A stretch of 64,000 nt of DNA from Dehalococcoidia bacterium (lineage in GTDB: Bacteria; Chloroflexota; Dehalococcoidia; Tepidiformales; Tepidiformaceae): NCBI GenBank assembly GCA_020850615.1, contig JADZEI010000038.1, positions 1 to 64,000 on the forward strand, given 5' to 3'. A model generated the notes under the pieces. That model did no database searches and was not told where the DNA came from. It saw nothing but the letters and a program-made list of their open reading frames with translations. The position numbers and the translations under genes were made by a program. This document shows, piece by piece, positions 8,403 to 16,803 of this stretch (the stretch's first letter is position 1; each line of letters begins with the position of its first letter).

Positions 8403-10154
8403 ATGCCTGGTATCCGCTGGATCGAAGACCAGCCCTTCATCGCGAAGGTGCCGTTCATGACGCGCGCGAACGTGGGGGAGGTGATCCCCGAGCCGCCGAG
8501 CCCGCTGGGCTGGGACCTGGTGTTCGCGAACGGGGGCACGATCCGCGGCTGGCGGGACTGCGCCACGGTGCGACTGGGCATCGGCGAGGAGGAGCTGGAC
8601 CCGGACCCGAACCGGCACGAATGGATCGGCCTGCAGGGCGGGTATGGCTACCTGAACGCGGCCTGGATCCGGATCTGGGGCGAGCGGACACCCGGGATGA
8701 GCGCGGCGGCGATCGACGCGGCCTACTTCGGCGACCACCCGGACGTCCCGCCATACGTGGCGGAGCCGTGGCACCAGAACCCGGCGACGACGGAGAAGAT
8801 GACGGAGTGGCTCGGCTGGGTGATGGGCACCATGGAGCAGGACGAGCTGAACGAGAGCCGGGAGGAGTCGCGGCGGGTGCGGGCGAGCCGGCCGAACCTC
8901 GCGACGGCGACGGACCGGGAGCTGCTGGACCGGGCAATCAGCATGCGGCCGCTCTGCCGGAAGATGTTCGATATCCACATCAACCAGAGCGGGGCGGCGG
9001 CGATCGGGCCGGGGACGATCACGGCGGTCTGCGCGGCGATCGGGAAGCCGGAGGCGGCGATGCGGCTGATCGTGGGCCTCGGGGGCGTGGATTCGGCGGC
9101 GCCTTCGTATGCGATGTGGGAGCTGAGCCGGAAGGTGCGGGCTTCGGCGGCGCTGATGGCGATGTTCGACGCGGGGCCGGCTGGGCTGAACGCGCGGTTG
9201 CGTGCATCCGATGCGCCGGACGCGCAGGCGTTCGTCAGCGCGTTCGACGAGTTCCTGGCGGAGTTCGGCTCGCGCGGGCCGAACGAGTGGGACCTCATCG
9301 CGGCGACGTGGGAGACGACCCCGGACATCGCCCTGGCGGCGATCGACCGGATGCGGCTGGCGGCGGACAGCGAATCGCCGCGCGGGCACACGGAGAGCCG
9401 CGAGGCGGAGCGGAAGGCGGTCGAAGCGGAGGTGCTGGAAGCGCTCGCAGGCGACCCGGAGACACAGGCGACGTTCCGCGCGGCGATGGCGAGCTCGGCG
9501 ACGTACGTGCCGGGGCGCGAGCGCGCGAAGACGACGATCGTGCGGGTGATCGAGGAATCGCGCGTGGCGGTGTGGGAGATTGGCCGGCGGGCGATGGAGC
9601 GCGGTGAGATCGACCACCCGAGCGAGATCTGCTACCTGTTCCAGGACGAGCTGAGCGACTACATCGACGGGAAGCTGACGGGCGTGAAGGAGCTGGTGGC
9701 GGCGCGGAAGGCGCACCGCGAGTGGCTGCAAACGCTGGAACCGCCGTTCATCATCAACGGGCCGCCGCCGCCGAACACGACCTGGCCGAAGCGTTCCGAC
9801 CGCACGGTGGCGCCAGTGAGCGCGGGAGAGGTGCTGGCGGGCGTGTCCGGGTGCCCCGGCACGGCGCGGGGCCGGGCGCGGGTGGTGCTGGACCCCTCGG
9901 ACCCGACGGTGCTCGAGCCGGGGGACATCCTGGTGGCGCCGATGACCGACCCGGCGTGGACGCCGCTGTTCGTGCCCGCGGCGGGCGTGGTGGTGGACGT
10001 GGGGGCGGCGCTGAGCCACGCGATCATCGTGAGCCGCGAGCTGGGCATCCCCTGCGCGGTCTCGGTGACCGGGGCGTCACAGCGCATCCCGGACGGGGCG
10101 CTCGTGGAGGTAAACGGCGACCAGGGGACGGTGACGGTCCTCGAGTTGCCCTGA
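8403..10154 (+). CDS. PEP-utilising-enzyme mobile-domain protein (second dikinase component)
   Basis: 583 aa. The last about 90 residues form a phosphohistidine swivel domain with GAALSHAIIVSRELGIP, His539 in the catalytic position. The first about 480 residues are helical, lack an ATP-grasp and are of the type found in the substrate-binding part of rifampicin phosphotransferase and in the 70-kDa subunit of phenylphosphate synthase (family knowledge; assignment by resemblance). ATG 8403 follows GAGG; the frame is open 21 codons earlier without a ribosome site. With the 6126 gene upstream it could transfer ATP-derived phosphate to an unknown alcohol or phenol. No CBS-domain third subunit is next to it. 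Confidence 0.8.
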   Translation: MPGIRWIEDQPFIAKVPFMTRANVGEVIPEPPSPLGWDLVFANGGTIRGWRDCATVRLGIGEEELDPDPNRHEWIGLQGGYGYLNAAWIRIWGERTPGMSAAAIDAAYFGDHPDVPPYVAEPWHQNPATTEKMTEWLGWVMGTMEQDELNESREESRRVRASRPNLATATDRELLDRAISMRPLCRKMFDIHINQSGAAAIGPGTITAVCAAIGKPEAAMRLIVGLGGVDSAAPSYAMWELSRKVRASAALMAMFDAGPAGLNARLRASDAPDAQAFVSAFDEFLAEFGSRGPNEWDLIAATWETTPDIALAAIDRMRLAADSESPRGHTESREAERKAVEAEVLEALAGDPETQATFRAAMASSATYVPGRERAKTTIVRVIEESRVAVWEIGRRAMERGEIDHPSEICYLFQDELSDYIDGKLTGVKELVAARKAHREWLQTLEPPFIINGPPPPNTTWPKRSDRTVAPVSAGEVLAGVSGCPGTARGRARVVLDPSDPTVLEPGDILVAPMTDPAWTPLFVPAAGVVVDVGAALSHAIIVSRELGIPCAVSVTGASQRIPDGALVEVNGDQGTVTVLELP

Positions 10155-10184
10155 TCCTTTCCTGCGTGCTGCTCGCGAGCGAGC

Positions 10185-10190
10185 TATGCT
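10185..10190 (+). promoter_or_regulatory. -10 hexamer TATGCT for a leaderless start
   Basis: TATGCT ends 6 nt before the GTG at 10197, so transcription would start at or next to the start codon. No Shine-Dalgarno sequence is present. Confidence 0.5.
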
Positions 10191-10196
10191 CGTGCG

Positions 10197-10691
10197 GTGA
10201 CCGTGTTTACTCGCGCCTTCACGACATCGCCCGCGCGGCAGCTGGCCGAGCTGCGCGCCATGCTCGGCATGTTCGGCGCGCGCGGCTGGGCGCTGGCGGC
10301 GCTGGGCGCGGTCGCGACGCTGGTGGTCATCGGGCTGCCGGTCGCGCTCATCGATAACCCGGTGTTCGGGCGGCAGCTGGCGGCGCGCGACCAGGACTAC
10401 GTGTTCTGGGCGATCACGGCGGTGCTTGGCGGGCTGATCCTCGGCAGCTATGCGGTCGCGCCGGCGACGGGGCAGGTGCGGCTGATGTCCGGCGGGTTCC
10501 TTTCGACGCTGGCCGTGGGGTGCCCGATCTGCAACAAGGTGGCGGTGGGGCTGCTGGGCACGTCGGGCGCACTGAACGTATTCGGCCCGAGCCAGCTGTT
10601 CATCGGGATCGCGTCGGTGGCGCTGTTGGGGTGGACGCTGGTGCTGCGGGCGCAGTCGGTCGCGGGGGCGTGCGAGCCGCCGCGGCGGTAG
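10197..10691 (+). CDS. Four-helix membrane protein with a CPIC motif
   Basis: 164 aa with about four hydrophobic segments (near 29-53, 68-90, 100-120 and 130-153). Between the second and fourth lies VGCPICNKVAVGLLG, a Cys-x-x-Cys pair at a membrane-helix end. Short membrane proteins with a GCPxCN motif occur in actinobacteria and Chloroflexota; function unknown to me. A thiol-redox or metal-binding role is only inferred. GTG at 10197 is a leaderless-type start. Confidence 0.75.
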   Translation: MTVFTRAFTTSPARQLAELRAMLGMFGARGWALAALGAVATLVVIGLPVALIDNPVFGRQLAARDQDYVFWAITAVLGGLILGSYAVAPATGQVRLMSGGFLSTLAVGCPICNKVAVGLLGTSGALNVFGPSQLFIGIASVALLGWTLVLRAQSVAGACEPPRR

Positions 10692-10854
10692 CGGGTGCGG
10701 GGAGTGAGCGGCGGACCGGGGGCAGCACGGGTCACAGGGTGCGACGACAGGCTGCGAACGCAGTGCGGCAGGGGCTGTGTGTCGCTGGGGAACGGTTGGG
10801 AAGGGACCACCGCTCGCGGTCGGGGCTCCGGATTGCGGAGCGGGAGAAGAGGAA
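10692..10854. other. Spacer between CPIC protein gene and tRNA
   Basis: No gene seen. Only the small hairpin at 10825-10841, downstream of the tRNA on the minus strand, stands out. Confidence 0.5.
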
Positions 10855-10931
10855 TGGCGACCCCGAGCGGATTCGAACCGCCGATCTCCACCTTGACAGG
10901 GTGGCATGTTAGGCCGCTACACCACGGGGCC
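10855..10931 (-). tRNA. tRNA-Asp (anticodon GTC)
   Basis: Read on the minus strand the cloverleaf is complete: acceptor GGCCCCG with CGGGGTC, D arm GTGT/ACAT, anticodon stem CCACC/GGTGG with loop CTGTCAA (GTC anticodon), T arm around TTCGAAT, discriminator G, and an encoded CCA (10857-10855). A hairpin (GCTCCG/CGGAGC, 10825-10841) lies 14 nt past the 3' end without a U-tract. Confidence 0.97.
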
Positions 10932-11009
10932 GCGGTAGGACCACATTCATCCTAGCAGACTGGCTCTCCCGGGCAAGCGGAACACGGTCCGGTCCATCCC
11001 CCGGGACGC

Positions 11010-12032
11010 CTATCTCGTGCGTGTCCCGGAGTGGAGGGCTGCGATGTCGGGCTCTTCGGCGAGGACGATGACGATGTCGCCGTCGCGCAGCCTTTCGTCG
11101 CGCTGGGGGCCGACCACGAGGGTGCCGTCGACGCGGCGGATGCCGAGCAGTGTGGCGTTCGGAGTGCCGGCGAGGAGCTGACCGCAGGACTGACCGGCGA
11201 GGCCGGTCATCTCGGTGACGGCGAGCTCGGCGAGGACGAGGTCGCCGTGGCGGCCGGTGGCGAGGGTGTCCATGAAGTCGGCGGCGAGCGGCTGGAGCGC
11301 CATGAGGACCATGCGACGGCCGCCCATGCTGTAGAGCGAAAGGACGCGGTCGGCGCCGGCGAGCCGGAGCTTGTCTTCGTTCAGGGGGTGGGCGCACCGC
11401 GCGACGATGAAGCAGCGCGGGTTGATCGAGCGGGCGGTGAGCGTGATGTAGGTGTTGCCGGCGTCGCTGTCGCTGGCAGCGAGGAGGGAGCGGGCGACGG
11501 GCAGGCCGGCCTTGAGCAGGACGCGCTCCTCGGAGGCGTCGCCTTCGAGGACGAGGTAGCCGAAGGCGCGGGCGTGCTCGACTTCTTCGGGGGTTTGCTC
11601 GATGACGACGAAACCCTGGCGGCGCTCGTGGAGCTCGCGGGCGATCTCCTGTCCGACGCGGCCGAAGCCGCAGAGGATGTAGTGGTCGTGGAGCCGTTCG
11701 ATCTCCAACTGGGTCCTCCTGAGGTAGAAGCGGCTGCGGATGTCGCCTTCGAGGGCTTCCTGGACGACGAGGGTGAGGGTGTAGAGCGCGACGCCGACGC
11801 CAAGCAGCACCAGGACGATGGTGAAGAGCTTCTCGGCCGTGCCGAACGGCGCCAGTTCGCGGAACCCCACTGTGCTCAGGGTGGTGACCGTCTGGTAGAG
11901 CGCGTCGACGAAGCTGAGGCCGGACAGGAGCATGTAGCCCGCTGTCCCGACGGCCACTGTCGCCACAAGGAGGCCGAGTGCGGCCGAGAGCCTGGGGCTG
12001 AGCGGTGCGGCGCGGGAGAGCCTGGACGTCAC
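11010..12032 (-). CDS. Potassium channel with cytoplasmic RCK/TrkA domain
   Basis: 340 aa. Two transmembrane helices (about 17-40 and 68-92) flank a pore loop TVTTLSTVGF, where TVGF is the selectivity filter (usually TVGYG; F variants occur). The rest is an RCK-N Rossmann domain (YILCGFGRVGQEIARELHE, then EGDASEERVL) and an RCK-C domain ending in DIVIVLAEEPD. It is an MthK/TrkA-like ligand-gated K+ channel of the inner membrane. The GTG at 12032 is preceded at 6 nt by CATAAT (minus strand, 12039-12044), so it is probably leaderless. Confidence 0.92.
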   Translation of the reverse strand: MTSRLSRAAPLSPRLSAALGLLVATVAVGTAGYMLLSGLSFVDALYQTVTTLSTVGFRELAPFGTAEKLFTIVLVLLGVGVALYTLTLVVQEALEGDIRSRFYLRRTQLEIERLHDHYILCGFGRVGQEIARELHERRQGFVVIEQTPEEVEHARAFGYLVLEGDASEERVLLKAGLPVARSLLAASDSDAGNTYITLTARSINPRCFIVARCAHPLNEDKLRLAGADRVLSLYSMGGRRMVLMALQPLAADFMDTLATGRHGDLVLAELAVTEMTGLAGQSCGQLLAGTPNATLLGIRRVDGTLVVGPQRDERLRDGDIVIVLAEEPDIAALHSGTRTR

Positions 12033-12038
12033 GTCCGG

Positions 12039-12044
12039 ATTATG
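12039..12044 (-). promoter_or_regulatory. -10 hexamer CATAAT for the leaderless K+ channel gene
   Basis: CATAAT on the minus strand ends 6 nt before GTG 12032; no ribosome-binding site lies between. Confidence 0.5.
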
Positions 12045-12081
12045 CGGGGTTCCCTGCGTGCGGGTTAGTGCGGGACGGGCC

Positions 12082-13845
12082 CTAGCCGAGCATCGCGAGG
12101 TACTGGCGCTTCATCCAGTCGCCTTTGGCGGTGTACTCGGCCGGGGTGCTGAGGGCGCCGCGGCGGCCGGACTCGCGGGCGTAGGCGAGGTTCAGGGCGG
12201 CGTGGTGGTTTTCACCGGGCCCGCGGCGGTCGGCGCGGAGGCGTGCGGCGCGGTTCGTCCAGGTCTTGCAGTATTCGACGGCTTCGCGCATCTCGGCCGC
12301 GAGGTCGACGACGTCGGGGCCGGCGGGCGGGGCCGGGGCGGCGCCGGGGAGCTCGACCGCGCGGAGGGGCGCGGCCGGCGCGGGTGCGGGGACGCCGAAC
12401 ATGGTGAGCTGCTGGCCTTCGACGAACTGGCCGGTGTGGTCGAGGTGGACGTCGCCGGCCTCGACCACGTCGACGATCTCGGGGAGGGTCTCGTCGACGA
12501 GCTCATCGTCGAAGCCGGGTTCGTCCCGCTCGTCTTCGCCGGGCTCGAACAGCGGCTCGGTTGGGTCGTCCGCGCGGCGGGCGATCTGCGGCGGCGGGGC
12601 CTCGCGCTCGAGGTGCTCGATGATGCCGGCGAGGCGCGGGTCGCGGCCGATGAAGACGTTGAGCAGGTTCTGCGCTTCGGGGAGGCCGTGGTTGAAGCGG
12701 AGGCCGCGGCCGAGCTGCTGGATGACGGGTTCGCGGCTGAAGACGGCGTCGAGCTTGAGGAGGACGCTGACGGTGGGGGCGTCGAAGCCCTCGCTCGCCT
12801 TTTTCACCTGGATGAGGACGTCGTACTTGCGGGCGTGGAAGTCGCGGAGGCGGCGGTCGTTCTCGGCGTCGTTTATATCGACGGAGTGGACGACGACGCA
12901 GCGGAGCTCGGGGTGCCAGCGTTCGAAGACGCGGAGGAGGTGGTTCGCGTGCTCGGTGGTGGCGGCGAAGACGAGACCCTGGTGCTGGCCGGGCGCGAGG
13001 GCGAGCTTGGTCTGGAGCGTGATGGCGAACTCGCGGACGAGCGGCTGCACATAATCCTCGTTCCAGCGGAGCTGCTCGCGGACGCAGCGCTGGTCGAAGT
13101 CGGGGAGCTCGGCCATCTCGGATGCGGTGAACTCGCGCACGTCGCCGCTGGAGTCGCGGAGCTGGACGGCGTAGTCCTTCATCTGCATGTTGAGGTGCTT
13201 GAGGATGCGGCGTTCCTTCCAGGCCTGGCGCATGGAGACGTTCACGAGCGGGTCGATCGAGAGGCCGCCGACTTCCTCGACGTAGCGCGCGCCGGCGATG
13301 GCGTCGCGGTCGAGGCGGACGGGGGTGGCGGAGAGGAGGATGGTGGTGGCGGCGCCGAGGCCCGAGAGGGTGGCGGCCCAGCGGCCCTTTTCGCCGAGGT
13401 GGTGGGCTTCGTCGCAGACGAGGTGGACACGGCGGCTGGCGCAGAGCCGCTCGTACTGGGCCGGCGAGGCCATGACCTGCTGGTAGGTGGCGACGACGAA
13501 GTTGGCGCGCATGGCGCGGACGCGGTCGGGGGCGGCGTTCTCGGCGAGGAGCTTGCGGATTGGGCGGGTGCTGCCGACGACGCCGAGGGCCTTTTCGACG
13601 CCGTTGAAGACCTGGGTGCGAAGGACGTCGGTGGGGGTGAGGTAGAGGCAGGTATCGGCGCCCGCGACGCCGGCGGCGACTTCGAACGAGCCGACGCCGA
13701 TGACGGTCTTGCCGTATCCGACGGGCACGACCACGAGCTCGGAGCGGGAGCCGCGGCGGAGGGCTTCGGCCCACCGTTTCAGGGCTTCGGCCTGGCCGGG
13801 GCGAAGGCCGTGGCCCGAAGGTGCGCTGGTGGCTGCCGTCGTCAC
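12082..13845 (-). CDS. Superfamily II DEAD/DEAH-type helicase
   Basis: 587 aa. Motif I VPVGYGKTVIG (near 40-50), motif II VCDEAHH (near 145), motif III LLSATP (near 172), and helicase-C features VLIQVKKASEGFDAPTVSV and QQLGRGLRF are visible, so both RecA domains are intact. The C-terminal about 150 residues are Ala/Pro/Glu-rich with no known domain. It resembles type III restriction/DNA-repair style helicases acting alone; no methylase or nuclease gene is adjacent. GTG at 13845 follows AAGGAG at 8 nt. Confidence 0.9.
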   Translation of the reverse strand: MTTAATSAPSGHGLRPGQAEALKRWAEALRRGSRSELVVVPVGYGKTVIGVGSFEVAAGVAGADTCLYLTPTDVLRTQVFNGVEKALGVVGSTRPIRKLLAENAAPDRVRAMRANFVVATYQQVMASPAQYERLCASRRVHLVCDEAHHLGEKGRWAATLSGLGAATTILLSATPVRLDRDAIAGARYVEEVGGLSIDPLVNVSMRQAWKERRILKHLNMQMKDYAVQLRDSSGDVREFTASEMAELPDFDQRCVREQLRWNEDYVQPLVREFAITLQTKLALAPGQHQGLVFAATTEHANHLLRVFERWHPELRCVVVHSVDINDAENDRRLRDFHARKYDVLIQVKKASEGFDAPTVSVLLKLDAVFSREPVIQQLGRGLRFNHGLPEAQNLLNVFIGRDPRLAGIIEHLEREAPPPQIARRADDPTEPLFEPGEDERDEPGFDDELVDETLPEIVDVVEAGDVHLDHTGQFVEGQQLTMFGVPAPAPAAPLRAVELPGAAPAPPAGPDVVDLAAEMREAVEYCKTWTNRAARLRADRRGPGENHHAALNLAYARESGRRGALSTPAEYTAKGDWMKRQYLAMLG

Positions 13846-13890
13846 GGGCGCTCTCCTTGAAACGGATGTTCGGAACCAGCCTAAAGCGAA

Positions 13891-13914
13891 GTGGCCTCCC
13901 GGTCAGGAGGCCAC
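13891..13914 (-). terminator. Hairpin downstream of the SH3-domain protein gene
   Basis: GTGGCCTCC (13891-13899) and GGAGGCCAC (13906-13914), perfect 9-bp stem, 6-nt loop. On the minus strand it follows the 13941 stop and is succeeded by TTCGCTTTA, a weak U-rich run. Confidence 0.55.
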
Positions 13915-13940
13915 GTGTGGACGATCCGTGATGGCTGGTA

Positions 13941-14801
13941 TCAGTCGCCGGTGGCGATGCCGGGGACGTAGCCGCGGTAGATCAGGATGGGGCGGGAGTC
14001 GCCCGTGCCGCTGGCGGGCGCGGTCGCCGTCTGGCGGACGAGGTACTGGGCCGCGACGTAGCCGTCGCCGACATCCGTGCGGACCTTGACCCAGCTGTAG
14101 CTACCGATGGTCCGCGGCGCTTCGAGGACGGTGACCGGCGTGCCATCGGGGAGCCGGGCGAAGACATCGGAGCTGATGCCCGGGCCCGCGCGCAGGTTGA
14201 GCGTTTCGCCCGGGGTGTTCACGCGGGCGGCGTCGCCGGCCTTGAGCGGACCCGCCGGGGCAACGGGGGCGGCCGGGGCAGCGGCCCTGGCTTCGACCGG
14301 AGGCGTGCCGGCGAGGCGGTAGATGTGGTAGTTCAGCCCGCGGGCGGCGGCGATCGCCGAGGGGTTGTAGGAGTCGCGGACGCGGACGACTTCGTCCCAC
14401 TGGGAGTTGGAGTCGATGACCTTGAAGGCTCCGCCGCCGAGGTTCTCGAGGATGATGGCGGTGTGGAGGCCGTCGTATTCGGCGTCGGGTGAGGTCCAGG
14501 CGTCGTCGGCGATCTGGATGACGTCGCCGGGGCCGGCCTCTGCGTCGGTTACTTCGACGGCGCCGGCTTCGAAGAAGCCGAGGCGGTAGTCGTAGCCGAC
14601 CTTCTTGCCGGTTGCTTCGAAGACGACCTGTTGCATCCAGGTCCAGCACTGACCACCCCAGCCGTCGACGTTCTGGAGGGCGCGGTCGACGATGGGGCTG
14701 GAAGCGGGAGGAGCTGCCTTCGCGCTGCCGAACACGGCGAAGGCCGTGATAACGGAAAGCAGGATGCCGGCCAGGGCCAGCCGTGGTTGGGACAACGGCA
14801 T
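13941..14801 (-). CDS. Secreted CHAP/amidase-like protein with C-terminal SH3 domain
   Basis: 286 aa. Residues 1-29 form a signal peptide (hydrophobic core LAGILLSVITAFAVFGSAKA). Residues 35-165 resemble a CHAP/BBP7-type cysteine hydrolase fold: a single Cys in GGQCWTWMQ near 52 and His in GLHTAIILE near 113. Residues about 195-265 are an SH3_3 cell-wall-binding domain (LNLRAGPGISSDVFARLPDG, VKVRTDVGDGYVAAQYL). Likely secreted and cell-envelope associated. The hydrolase assignment is by pattern only. ATG 14801 follows AGGTG at 7 nt. Confidence 0.8.
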   Translation of the reverse strand: MPLSQPRLALAGILLSVITAFAVFGSAKAAPPASSPIVDRALQNVDGWGGQCWTWMQQVVFEATGKKVGYDYRLGFFEAGAVEVTDAEAGPGDVIQIADDAWTSPDAEYDGLHTAIILENLGGGAFKVIDSNSQWDEVVRVRDSYNPSAIAAARGLNYHIYRLAGTPPVEARAAAPAAPVAPAGPLKAGDAARVNTPGETLNLRAGPGISSDVFARLPDGTPVTVLEAPRTIGSYSWVKVRTDVGDGYVAAQYLVRQTATAPASGTGDSRPILIYRGYVPGIATGD

Positions 14802-15411
14802 GCGCTACACCTGAAGTCGGGTTCCGGGCACCGTAACGGAGGCATCGCTAAGTGGCAAACTTCACACACGGGGGCATTGCAGAGTGGGTGGGTAAAGTTG
14901 TCGAATCTGCCGTGGGCGCGTGAACGGCGGGTGGCGGTGGTCGACAGAAGGTGTGGGTTGGAGGTTGGATTCGTGGCGGAGGTGGACAATAGTCGGAGTA
15001 AGTGGGGCAAAAGGTGGACATGGTGTCTATTTGAGCCCTCATCCCCCGGCCCCTTCTCCCGTGCGCGGGAGAAGGGGAGGTCGCGCTGGCGTGGGGGGCG
15101 GTGGTGCTGGGGTGGGGCGGAGGCTGCCGCGGGGCATGGGTTGGGCTGACGCTCGTGCCCGCGAGGGGCACCGGCTACGCCATGGGTGCGGTGGTGAGGG
15201 CAGCCGCGGGGCCGTGGTGCCGGGTTGGGGCGTGGGCTGGCGCGGGGCATGGGTTGGGCTTAGACGCGCCGCCGAGGCTGGGCTCGGCGGACTACCCCGC
15301 TGCGCGGGGTGGTGCCGCTGTGCCTTGCGGTCGGCGGGCGGGACGGGCGGGCGTGGTGGTGGGGGCCGCATAGCCGTTGCGAAGGCGGGGGCGGGGGGCG
15401 AGCATTGGGGG
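14802..15411. other. 610-bp non-coding spacer with dispersed repeats
   Basis: No credible gene. It contains a perfect hairpin at 15050-15077 (CCCCTTCTCCCG/CGGGAGAAGGGG) within a CCCTCATCCCCCGGCCCC context, and two variants of the GC-rich repeat also found at 180-470 (CATGGGTTGGGCTGACGC with CGAGGGGC near 15133-15170; GCCGAGGCTGGGCTCGGCGG near 15272). Confidence 0.6.
15038..15080. repeat. REP-like hairpin repeat
   Basis: CCCTCATCCCCCGGCCCC followed by the palindrome CCCCTTCTCCCG-TGCG-CGGGAGAAGGGG. It is a variant of the element repeated four times at 3332-3735. Confidence 0.8.
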
Positions 15412-16803
15412 ATGACTGCTGCAGCTGCGTCTTCTGCCGTCCTCGAACAGTTCGCCGCGATGGTGGGGAAGGAGCATGTGCTCACGGACCCGCAGCTGCG
15501 GGCGGGTTATGAGCGCGACTGGACGGGGCGGTTCGGGAGTGACGCGCTCGCGGTGGTGCGGCCGGGGACGGTGGAGCAGGTGGCGGCGGTGGTGGCGCTC
15601 TGCGCGCGGGAGGGCGTGGCCATCGTGCCGCAGGGGGGCAACACGGGGCTGGTGGGCGGCTCGGTGCCGCGCGGGGGCGAGGTGGTGCTCAGCCTGCGGC
15701 GGTTGCGGGAGCTGGGCCCGGTGGACGCGACCGCGGGGCAGGTGGAGGTGGGGGCGGGCGTGACGCTCCACGAGCTGCAGGAGCATGCGCGCGCGGCGGG
15801 GATGGAATTCGGGATGGACATGGCATCCCGGGGGAGCGCGACGGTGGGCGGGATGATCGCGACGAACGCGGGCGGGTCGCAGGTGATGCGCTACGGGTCG
15901 ATGTGCGACCAGGTGTTGGGCGTGGAAGCGGTGCTTGGGAGTGGGCAGGTGATCCAGCGGCTTTCGGGGCTGCCCAAGGACAATGCGGGGTACGACCTTG
16001 TCGGGCTGCTCGCCGGGAGCGAGGGGACCCTTGGCGTGGTGACGCGGGCGCGGCTGCGGGTCGTGCCCCGGCCGCGGTACCGGGCGGTGGCGCTGCTCGG
16101 GTTCGCCAGCGTCGAAGGGGCGCTCGAAGCGCTGGCGGCGACGCGGGCGGCGATTTCGTCGCTGCTCTCGGCGGACGTGTTCTTCCGGGAGGGCATGGAG
16201 CTGGTGTGCGCGCACCTGGGCAGTGAGCGGCCGTTCACGGCGGCGGCGCAGGCGTACCTGCTGCTCGAAGCGGCGAGCACGCACGACGTGGCGCCGGACC
16301 TGTTCCACGTGCTGGACCGCGTGCCGGGCGTGCTGGGCAGCGCCGCGGCGACGGAACCCCGCGACCGCCAGCGGCTGTGGGCGTACCGGGAGCGGCACAC
16401 GGAGGCGATCAACGCGGCGGGGATCCCGCACAAGCTGGACATCGCGGTGCCGCCGGGGGCCGTGGCGGCGTTCGAACGCGAGCTGCGGGCGCTGCTCGCG
16501 GCGGAGGCCCCGGAAGCGCGGCTGTTCCTCTTCGGGCACCTGGCCGAGGGCAACTTCCACGTGAACATCATCGGGCTACCGCCGGAGGACGAGCGCGTGG
16601 ACGGGCTGGTGCTGGAGCTCGTGGCGCGGCATGGCGGCACGATCAGCTCGGAGCACGGCGTCGGGATTGCGAAGGCGCGCTGGCTGCCGTTGGTGCGGTC
16701 GGAGGCGGACATCGCGGCGATGGCGGCGGTGAAGCGCGCCCTGGATCCGGCGCTGGTGCTGAACCCGGGCGTCATCCTCGGGCCGCTCGACCGGCCGGCG
16801 TGA
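15412..16803 (+). CDS. FAD-linked oxidase (GlcD / D-2-hydroxyglutarate dehydrogenase-like)
   Basis: 463 aa. The PCMH-type FAD domain is marked by VPQGGNTGLVGGSVPRGG (near 62-80) and GMIATNAGGSQVMRYG (near 150); the C-terminal oxidase domain by GHLAEGNFHVNIIG (near 378) and GTISSEHGVGIAKARW (near 413). It should oxidise a D-2-hydroxy acid (lactate, glycolate or 2-hydroxyglutarate). The substrate is not decided by the sequence. No iron-sulfur GlcF partner is adjacent. Its stop overlaps the UbiA start by 4 bp (GTGA), implying cotranslation. ATG 15412 follows a G-rich stretch rather than a clear ribosome site. Confidence 0.92.
   Translation: MTAAAASSAVLEQFAAMVGKEHVLTDPQLRAGYERDWTGRFGSDALAVVRPGTVEQVAAVVALCAREGVAIVPQGGNTGLVGGSVPRGGEVVLSLRRLRELGPVDATAGQVEVGAGVTLHELQEHARAAGMEFGMDMASRGSATVGGMIATNAGGSQVMRYGSMCDQVLGVEAVLGSGQVIQRLSGLPKDNAGYDLVGLLAGSEGTLGVVTRARLRVVPRPRYRAVALLGFASVEGALEALAATRAAISSLLSADVFFREGMELVCAHLGSERPFTAAAQAYLLLEAASTHDVAPDLFHVLDRVPGVLGSAAATEPRDRQRLWAYRERHTEAINAAGIPHKLDIAVPPGAVAAFERELRALLAAEAPEARLFLFGHLAEGNFHVNIIGLPPEDERVDGLVLELVARHGGTISSEHGVGIAKARWLPLVRSEADIAAMAAVKRALDPALVLNPGVILGPLDRPA

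Noticed and set aside
12082-13845. Restriction-modification or defence helicase
   Set aside because: Helicase motifs are clear, but no methylase, nuclease or other defence gene adjoins it.
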